Origin: a virus
Virus record (IMG/VR): IMGVR_UViG_3300037070_006168
Coordinates: 1 to 40,498 of that record
Reading direction: 5' to 3' (one strand)
DNA: 40,498 bases
Shown: one piece after another, positions 21,209 to 28,300 of the stretch
How positions within the stretch are numbered: the stretch's first letter is position 1
Layout of the letters: each line of letters starts with the position of its first letter
Position numbers and translations under genes: made by a program
Notes under the pieces: generated by a model
Told to the model about the DNA's origin: nothing
Database searches by the model: none
The model's input: the letters and a program-made list of their open reading frames with translations, nothing else

Positions 21209-21883
21209 ATGCCACAGGCAGTAGCGATCAACCCGGGTTCGATCCACGTCTGCAAGGCGCGGTTCACGCGCCTCAACGCAGACGGGTCGTTCGCGGCAGG
21301 AGCGAACAGCCACGTCGTCACGGACCAGATCATGGACGTGGACTACACGCCGCAGATCAAGGGCGGCGAAACGAAGGAGCTCGTCTCGGGCTGCGACTGC
21401 ATCCCGCTCGCGTACCGAGGCTTCGACAAGCTCATGCGCGTCGAGCTGAAGTTCCAGCTCGCGACGCTCGCGCCGGCGCTGGAGGAGCTGATCCTCGGAG
21501 CGGCTCTGCTCGTCGATACCTCGACGATCCCGGTCCCGGTCGGCGTCGTCTACCCGAACCAGGTGTCGTGCACGGCCGCGCATCAGCCGGCGGTCGCGTG
21601 CGAGTTCTGGAGCGATGCGTGGGACGGCGACCATCAGGCGGCGGCGCCCAACCGGTACGTGCGGTGGGTGTTCCCGATGGTGTTCTGGCAGAAGGACAAC
21701 GGCAAGCTGGAGAACGACTTCCACATGCCGGCCTTCCAGGGCTGGACTCGCGCCAACTCGAACTGGACGAACGTGTACGCCGACTGGCCCGCCGGCGTCG
21801 CCGGCTCGCTGTCGCCGTTCGCGTGGTTCTGGGACAACACGCAGCCGGCCGCGACGGTTGGCTATTCGAGCCTGAGCACATGA
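21209..21883 (+). CDS. Putative major tail (tube) protein
   Basis: 224 aa from ATG 21209, preceded by GGAGAGGAGCGGAG. It is beta-rich with ARFTRLNADGSFAAG, VVTDQIMDVDYTPQIKGGETKEL, a central helix APALEELILGAALL and VACEFWSDAWDG ... YVRWVFPMVFWQKDNGKL. The 'FTRLNADG', 'GGE' and 'VFPxVxW' blocks are typical of tail-tube or major virion proteins in actinobacteriophages. It sits next to the capsid genes rather than next to the tail chaperones, so a capsid decoration role is also possible. Confidence 0.55.
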   Translation: MPQAVAINPGSIHVCKARFTRLNADGSFAAGANSHVVTDQIMDVDYTPQIKGGETKELVSGCDCIPLAYRGFDKLMRVELKFQLATLAPALEELILGAALLVDTSTIPVPVGVVYPNQVSCTAAHQPAVACEFWSDAWDGDHQAAAPNRYVRWVFPMVFWQKDNGKLENDFHMPAFQGWTRANSNWTNVYADWPAGVAGSLSPFAWFWDNTQPAATVGYSSLST

Positions 21884-22167
21884 CAGACCTCCTGACCCTG
21901 CGCCGCTCGACGCTCGTGCCGATCCTCTTGGTGGATGGGCCGTGCGCGGGCACCTGGACACAGGTCGCCGCGTGGGGTCAGGAGTGCTGGCAGCGCGTCG
22001 GCCGCACCGGTGTGGACAAGCAGGTCTGGGCGCGTTACGACCACTCGCCGCTGCGGCAGGGCGAGTACTTCTACAGCGGCATGTGCCTCAGCACGAGCGA
22101 CCTCGGCGCGGCGCTCGCTGCGCACAAGAAGGCGGGTCACACTCACGGAGAATCGAGGGGGCTATGA
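21880..22167 (+). CDS. Small hypothetical protein (95 aa)
   Basis: ATG 21880 overlaps the previous stop (ATGA). The product contains LVPILLVDGPCAGTWTQVA and, near the end, HKKAGH. No family was recognised. It is part of the virion-gene operon by overlap on both sides. Confidence 0.6.
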   Translation: MTDLLTLRRSTLVPILLVDGPCAGTWTQVAAWGQECWQRVGRTGVDKQVWARYDHSPLRQGEYFYSGMCLSTSDLGAALAAHKKAGHTHGESRGL

Positions 22168-22499
22168 GCGAATGGGCGCCGCCCAAGGGCTGGGTTCTCA
22201 CCCGCCACGAGGGCTACTACATCAATCATCAGGGAGTGCGGCTCGCGGACGGCATGCGCGCCGAGCACCTCACGCAGATGCCGGACGGCTCGATCGACGT
22301 TGCGTGGTTCGACGAGGATCAGCCGTTCTACGAGGACAAGAACATGAAGCCCGGCCCGGGCTACGGCGAGGAGGGCTTCTCGCCGAACGTCACGCTGCTG
22401 CCCATCAAGGACGGCTACGTGCCGCCGCAGTACCACCTCGTGCATGAGAAGGACCCGCTGCACGGGACAATCGAACCGGCGAACAACGTCGCGACCTAA
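22164..22499 (+). CDS. Small hypothetical protein (111 aa)
   Basis: ATG 22164 overlaps the previous stop, with GAGGGGG upstream. The sequence has alternating aromatic and charged residues (GWVLTRHEGYYINHQGVRLA, PGPGYGEEGFSPNVTLLPIK). Family not recognised. Position suggests a virion-associated protein. Confidence 0.6.
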   Translation: MSEWAPPKGWVLTRHEGYYINHQGVRLADGMRAEHLTQMPDGSIDVAWFDEDQPFYEDKNMKPGPGYGEEGFSPNVTLLPIKDGYVPPQYHLVHEKDPLHGTIEPANNVAT

Positions 22500-22510
22500 G
22501 GGGGTCGAGG

Positions 22511-22909
22511 ATGAGCAAGACAGACGCAGTCGAAATCGACCTTCTCAAGCTGTTCGTGGGGAAGGCCACGACGATCTTCGCGACGACGCTGATCACGCCG
22601 TACATCGCGCTCTACACGACGGCGCCGAGCGACTCGGCGGGCGGCACGGAGGCGACCGGCAACGGGTACACGCGCATCAACGCGCCCGCCGCGAGCTGGC
22701 CCACGCCGGCGGCAGGGTCGGTGGCGAACACCACGGCGGTGCTGTTCCCGGCCGCGACCGGCTCGGGCTACACCCTGCTCGGCGCCGGCCTGACCGACGC
22801 CGCGTCGGCCGGCAACCTGCTGCGCTGGCAGGCCATCAGCTCCCTGGCGCTCGCGATCGGCGACCAGGCGAACTTCCCGATCGGAAGCATTACCTTCACG
22901 GAGGACTAG
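22511..22909 (+). CDS. Gp80-like phage structural protein
   Basis: 132 aa, after a GGGGGTCGAGG ribosome site. The segment TPYIALYTTAPSDSAGGTEAT, then NGYTRINAPAASW and a beta-rich tail ending FPIGSITFTED, matches a widespread phage protein family (I recall it as Gp80-like), predicted to be an all-beta virion component. It may decorate the tail or fibre. It heads a run of small all-beta proteins before the giant repeat protein. Confidence 0.65.
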   Translation: MSKTDAVEIDLLKLFVGKATTIFATTLITPYIALYTTAPSDSAGGTEATGNGYTRINAPAASWPTPAAGSVANTTAVLFPAATGSGYTLLGAGLTDAASAGNLLRWQAISSLALAIGDQANFPIGSITFTED

Positions 22910-22915
22910 ACCGCC

Positions 22916-23368
22916 GTGTCGGACGTATTCTCGACCGGCGTGATGACGCCCGTCGTTCTGACGAACGGCGTGCGCACCATGTTGGAGCTGATCGCTGCGG
23001 CGTCGCATCCGCTGCAGCTCACGCACGTCGGCGTGAGCTATGACGGCTCGGCGGCAGCGGCGGGCATCCTGCACGAGCTGGTCTACCTGACCGCCACGGG
23101 GACGGGCACGGCGCAGACGGTGCGCGCGCTCGACCAGATCAGCAACCCGACGATCAGCGCGGTGGCGAAATACAACGACACGGTGGAGCCGACCGTCGGC
23201 CACTCGATCTTGCCGTTCTACGTGCCGCCGAGTCAGTTCGACCGCTTCGTGCTGCCCATCGACGACTACCTGATGTGCGGGCCTGGCACGGGCTGGGGCC
23301 TGCGCGTCACGGCTGTGACGGGCAACCTGCCGAAGTGCGCGCCGTTCTTCATCTGCCACGAGTTCTAG
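22916..23368 (+). CDS. Putative virion/fibre protein (150 aa)
   Basis: 150 aa from GTG 22916, 6 nt after the previous stop. The sequence is beta-rich (VVLTNGVRTMLELIAAA, LQLTHVGVSYDG, HSILPFYVPPSQFDRFVLPID). No family was recognised; its place and composition fit a tail fibre or spike component. Confidence 0.55.
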   Translation: MSDVFSTGVMTPVVLTNGVRTMLELIAAASHPLQLTHVGVSYDGSAAAAGILHELVYLTATGTGTAQTVRALDQISNPTISAVAKYNDTVEPTVGHSILPFYVPPSQFDRFVLPIDDYLMCGPGTGWGLRVTAVTGNLPKCAPFFICHEF

Positions 23369-23371
23369 CCC

Positions 23372-24193
23372 ATGCCTGACTGGCTGAACATGTCCGGCTC
23401 GGGCCGGGTGAGCGCGCTCGGCGAGGCGTTCAACATCGCGAACGGCGGCGGCGTGTCGTTTACGTGCGGCGCGGCGAACACGAAGGGCAGCTGGGCGGTC
23501 GTCAGCGCCGCAACGCCGTACGAGGCGCACGGCGTGTGCGTCGTGCTGGCCGTCAAGAGCGCAGGCGTAGACCTGCTCGTGGACATTGGCATGGGCACGG
23601 CCGGCAACGAGTGCGTGATCATCCCGAACCTCTTGTGGACGGGCGGCTCGTCGTCGAGCTACAACAAGTGCTTCTTCGTGCCGCTCAACATCCCCGCCGG
23701 GGTGCGCCTCGTTGTGCGCGCGCAGAGCATCGCCGGGTCGCACACCGGCCGCTGCTCGGTGACGCTGTTCGAGGCGGGCATGCTGGGCATGCCGAGCATC
23801 GGCCGCGTCGTCGCGTTCGGCGCCGACACCGCAGCGACCGGCGGCCTCGCGCTCGGCAACCCCGCAGGCGCGAACACGTGGGGAGCGTGGACAGAACTTG
23901 CGTCGAGCGCTGGGCAGAACCTGAAGTGGGTCATGCCCGTGCCCGGCGACGGGGGCATCACGACGCGCACGAGCGGGTCGCGGCACTTCCTGCAGATGGG
24001 CACGGGCGCCGCCGCCGCCGAGATAGGGCTCGGCCCGGAGTACCCATTCTCGAGTTCGAGCACGTCGTTCTCGACGAATATGTTTCACGGCTTCTGGGCG
24101 GACATACCGTCGAGCGAGCGCCTCGCGATGCGGTACGGCATCAGCGCCACGACGACCGTCGGCTGCGACGGCATGATCTACGGGGGGTGGTGA
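23372..24193 (+). CDS. Putative virion protein with internal duplication (273 aa)
   Basis: ATG 23372, 3 nt after the previous stop. Two halves look related: LLVDIGMGTAGNECVIIPNL ... VPLNIPAGVRLVVRAQS ... SVTLFE (about 70-155) and LQMGTGAAAAEIGLGPEYPF ... WADIPSSERLAMRYGIS ... DGMIYGG (about 207-272). Each half looks like a beta-sandwich domain. Similar proteins are seen among phage tail or fibre genes. The function is not known; a virion-surface role is inferred. Confidence 0.55.
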   Translation: MPDWLNMSGSGRVSALGEAFNIANGGGVSFTCGAANTKGSWAVVSAATPYEAHGVCVVLAVKSAGVDLLVDIGMGTAGNECVIIPNLLWTGGSSSSYNKCFFVPLNIPAGVRLVVRAQSIAGSHTGRCSVTLFEAGMLGMPSIGRVVAFGADTAATGGLALGNPAGANTWGAWTELASSAGQNLKWVMPVPGDGGITTRTSGSRHFLQMGTGAAAAEIGLGPEYPFSSSSTSFSTNMFHGFWADIPSSERLAMRYGISATTTVGCDGMIYGGW

Positions 24194-24194
24194 A

Positions 24195-24527
24195 GTGACG
24201 ACACTGGTCGGCAGCGGCACGCAGACGGCGACGGTCACGACGGAGCACACGCTGGACACGGAGACGACGAACGGCGTGTTCGTCCTCGTTGTGGACACGG
24301 CCGCGATGCTGAGCGGCACGACGCCGGACGAGCTGGAGCTGCGCATCTACTACACCTGCCTCTCGGCGGGCACGGAGCGGCTCGCGTACGCCGTGGCGTA
24401 CAAGGGTGTGCAGGGCGAGCCGATGAAAATAAGCCCGCCGATCCCGAGCGACATATCAATGAAGGCGACGCTGAAGCAGACGACCGGGACGAGCCGCAAC
24501 TTCCCCTGGAAACTGCTAGCGCTCTAG
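24195..24527 (+). CDS. Small beta-rich phage structural protein
   Basis: 110 aa from GTG 24195, two nt after the previous stop. The pattern LDTETTNGVFVLVVDTAAML, then PDELELRIYYTCLSAG and LKQTTGTSRNFPWKLLAL matches a type of small protein found beside tail fibres in many phages, function unknown. It ends at TAG 24525-24527, followed directly by the next ATG. Confidence 0.6.
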   Translation: MTTLVGSGTQTATVTTEHTLDTETTNGVFVLVVDTAAMLSGTTPDELELRIYYTCLSAGTERLAYAVAYKGVQGEPMKISPPIPSDISMKATLKQTTGTSRNFPWKLLAL

Positions 24528-25307
24528 ATGAGCAACACTCGGTACCTGGCCGAGTTCAAGCTCGCCGTCGCGGCCGGGCCGCGCGACGCGACGTTCACGA
24601 GCGCCGGCACGGGCCTCAGCTACTTCTACTGCGACCAGCACGCCGACTTCCCGTACACCCCGATCCTCGATGCGTTCGACGCGACGGCGCTGCAGAACCT
24701 CAACGCGCCGCGCAGCGGCTGGAGTACGGCGACCGAAGCGACGATGCCCGGCACGTTCCAGACGGACGCCGTGCCGACGACGGCTGTGGCGGCCACCAGC
24801 ACGTCGAGCGCGTTCCGCACCGCGACGGCCGTTGACGTGGAGTGCTGGGCGCGCTTCGGCGGCACTCCTTCCGGCGGTACGTGGAAGCTACTGGCGCGCA
24901 ACAACCTTGACGGCAGCAACTTCTGCAACTGCTACTGCGTGACGCACCTCGTCGGCAACATCGCCATCTGGAAGATCGTCGCGGGCGCGTTCACGAAACT
25001 CTCGCCGGTGCCTGACCTGCATATACCGTCGCTGGCGTCGATGCAGCCGGGCGACTCGCTCGGCATGCGCGTCAAGGGCAATGTCATCACGGCGTACTAC
25101 CGTCCGGCCGGTGGCGACTGGATGCGGATAGTGAGCGTGACGGACAGCACCTACACCACGGCCGGCACGATCGGCTGCGGCACGAGCCTCGCGGCGGCGA
25201 GCGCCGTGCTGGAGGAGTTCGGCGGCGGCGAGGTCGTGACCGAGCGGAAGCCGCGCCCGCCGATGCCGCACGCGGCGCAGGCAGCGATCAACCGGGCGAC
25301 GTGGTAG
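24528..25307 (+). CDS. LamG-like domain virion protein (259 aa)
   Basis: ATG follows the previous stop directly. After a short N-terminal part, residues about 45-240 form a concanavalin/LamG-like sandwich: ILDAFDATALQNLNAPRSGW, VECWARFGGTPSGGTWKLLA, then GDSLGMRVKGNVITAYYRPAG. Domains with this 'DsF.......W... / VTAYYrpaG.W' plan are common in phage tail proteins and may bind glycans. Related domains occur in the genes at 25312 and 37488. Confidence 0.65.
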   Translation: MSNTRYLAEFKLAVAAGPRDATFTSAGTGLSYFYCDQHADFPYTPILDAFDATALQNLNAPRSGWSTATEATMPGTFQTDAVPTTAVAATSTSSAFRTATAVDVECWARFGGTPSGGTWKLLARNNLDGSNFCNCYCVTHLVGNIAIWKIVAGAFTKLSPVPDLHIPSLASMQPGDSLGMRVKGNVITAYYRPAGGDWMRIVSVTDSTYTTAGTIGCGTSLAAASAVLEEFGGGEVVTERKPRPPMPHAAQAAINRATW

Positions 25308-25311
25308 CCGA

Positions 25312-28300
25312 ATGGCGACCGTCACTCTCGTTCAAGACAAGGGCAACGCGAACGTCGGCACGCAGAAGGCCACGCCGCCGACGTGGGACACCACGCCGAC
25401 GAGCGGCAACCTGCTGGTCCTGCTGGGCAGCGAGGTCAACATCACGAACGGGACGTGGCCGACGACGCCGACCGGCTGGACGGCGATCCCGAACAACGCC
25501 TTCAACCACTACACCGCCGGGATCGGCTCGGTGAACGGCGGGTATTACCGCATCGCCGACGGCACCGCGAACGACCAGCCCGGCCAGTACGGCGAGTCCA
25601 GCTCGACGCAGGACTGGGTCACGTACCTGTTCGAGTTCAACTCGACGACCGGATGGATCAACCCGCCGATCGACAAGGAGACTCACAGCGCGGCGAGCAG
25701 CACGGCCGGGACGAGCAAGGCGGCGGTGACCACCGCCACGCTGACGCAGGCAGAGGAACTGGTCGTCGCGTTCTGCACGACTGAGATCGCCGTCACGTCG
25801 CTCACGTTCGGCAGCATCAGCATCACCATCGACCGGCCGGCGACGACGAACGGGAAGCTGTGGTCGGCGTGGATCAAGGTCACGGCCACGACCGCTATCG
25901 CGACGACGGCGAGCTGGACTACGAGCGCACGCGGCTGCGTGCGGCTGCTGACGTTCAAGTGCGCCGCCGGCGGCGGGCCGATAGACCGCACGTTCACCAG
26001 CACCGGCACGAGCACGTCGGTCTTCGCGCGGAAGGTGCCCGACCGCACACTGACGAGCACCGGCACCTCGACCAGCGTCTTCGCCCGCAAGGTTCCCAGC
26101 CGCACGTTCACGTCGGCGGGTACCAGCACGTCGGTGATGACGCCGGTCAAGGGTCCGTCCTTCGTCAGCAACGGCACCTCGACGAGCGTCTTCGCGCGCC
26201 TCGTGCCGTCGCGCACCCTCACGTCGAGCGGGTCGAGCGCCAGCACGTTCGCCGCCGCGCGCCGACTGGCGCGCACGTTCACCAGCACCGGCATCGGCAC
26301 GACGGCGTTCCTGCCGTCGTACGCGAAGCCGCCGACCAGCAGCGTGCTCGACTCGTTCAATGCGGGCGCCACGCAGAGCCTCGTAGCGCGCACCGGCTGG
26401 TTCGGCGTCAACCCGAACGGCTCGTTCGCGTCGCTCAAGACCGACGCCGCGCCGACGTACGCGAGCAACGTCAGCGGCGCGGAGACGCTCGACGTGTGGG
26501 ACGCGCGGTTCGCCGACGAGCAAGAGGTCATGGTCACGTTCGGCGGCGTCGTCGGCGGGTTCTTCTGGCTCTGGGTGCGGCAGAACCTCAGCCTCACGAA
26601 CGGGTACTTCCTCTACTGCGACTCGGGCGGGTACAGCGAGGTCTGGAAGCGCGTCAACGGCGTCAACACGTTCATCGTGGCCGGGTCGAAGCCGAGCGCG
26701 TTCGTGACCGGCGATCAGGTTGCGCTGCAGGCCATCGGCACGACCGTCAGCGCGTGGTACAAGAGCGGCGCCGGCGCCTGGACTGAGTTCATCGACACGA
26801 GCGACGCGACGCACGTCTTCGGCTACATCGGCGTGCAGACGCCGCTGTCGGTGACGACGCGCTTCGACGCTTTCAGCGGCGGCAGTCGCGGCCCGACGCA
26901 CAGCACCTTCTTCCCGTCTGGCGGGTCTGGCGAGTCAACCTTCAGCGCTGAGCTGTTCGTGCCGCCCTGGGCGTGGGTCAGCACCGGCGACTCCACCTCG
27001 GACTTCGTACCCGAGCACTGGTCGGCGACGACGTTCACCAGCAGCGGCAGCTCGACCTCGACCTTCGCGCCGGGCAGGCAGCGCGCCTCCACCTTCGCGT
27101 CGGCCGGCGCCTCGACCTCGACCTTCGCGCCGGTCGCGAACCCGGGCTTCGTCAGTGATGGGCTCGGCACGAGCACGTTCAGCGCCGTCGTGCGTCGAGC
27201 CGGCGTGTTCGCGAGCGTCGGCAGCTCGACGAGCATCTGGAGCGCTCAGCGAGGCCGCAGCGCCGCGTTCGCGAGCAGCGGCTCGTCGGCCTCGACGTGG
27301 AGCGCGACTCGGCGCCGCGCCGCCGCCTTCACGAGCGTCGGCAGCTCGACGAGCGTCCTGCGGCCGACGACGCTCGCGTTCGAGAGCCTCGGCGACTCGA
27401 CCTCGACGTTCGAGCCGCACCGCCACCGGCCCGCCGCCCTCACCTCCATCGGCGTCGGCACGAGCGACTTCGACGCGACGCGCCGCTTCGCCCGCACCTT
27501 CGCGAGCAGCGGCAGCTCGACGAGCGTCTTCGACGCGGCGCGGCGCCGAGCGCTCGCGTTCACGAGCAACGGCTCGTCGGCCTCGGCGTTCGTGCTCGGT
27601 GCTCGCCGAGTCGCCGCGTTCTCGTCGAGCGGGTCGAGCACCTCGACGTTCTCGATGGTGCGAACGAAGCCGGCCAGCCTCGTCTCGGCGGGCGCCTCAA
27701 GTACCACCTTCAGCGCGCTACGAGCCCGGGCGGTAGCGTTCACGAGCAGCGGCGGCTCGACGACCATCCTGGTTGCGGCGCGTCGGCGAGCCGCCGCCCT
27801 CACATCGACCGGCACGAGCACGAGCGACTTCGACGCGCTCGGCGCGCGGCGTGTCACCCTCACGTCGGCCGGCGGCTCGACGACGGCGTTCGTGCTACAC
27901 GCCGTCCGTGTAGCACTGTTCGCCTCTGCTGGCGGCTCGGCGAGCAGCTTCGCGCCGAGCACTCAGCGCGTCGCCGCGTTCAGCTCGGCGGGGACGAGCA
28001 CGACGACGCTCGCCGGCGTCCGACACCGAGCCGCGAGCTTCACGAGCACCGGCGGCTCGACGACGACGGCTCTCCCTGCCCGCCTCCGCGCTTCGAGCCT
28101 GACGAGCGTCGGCGGTTCGACCTCGACGTTCTCGGCCGTCTCGCGGCTCGCAGCGGCGTTCACGAGCGTCGGAGTGGGCACGAGCGTCTACGCGCTCGTC
28201 GTGCGGCGCGTCGCAGCGTTCGCGTCGGCTGGCGGCTCGACGAGCAGCTTCGCTCCTCGCGCGCTCGCGCGGCTCGCGCTCACCAGCGCCGGGCTCTCGA

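Noticed and set aside
22496-24346. 616-codon minus-strand frame over the small virion genes
   Set aside because: Spans five coupled plus-strand genes, with Arg-rich shadow composition.
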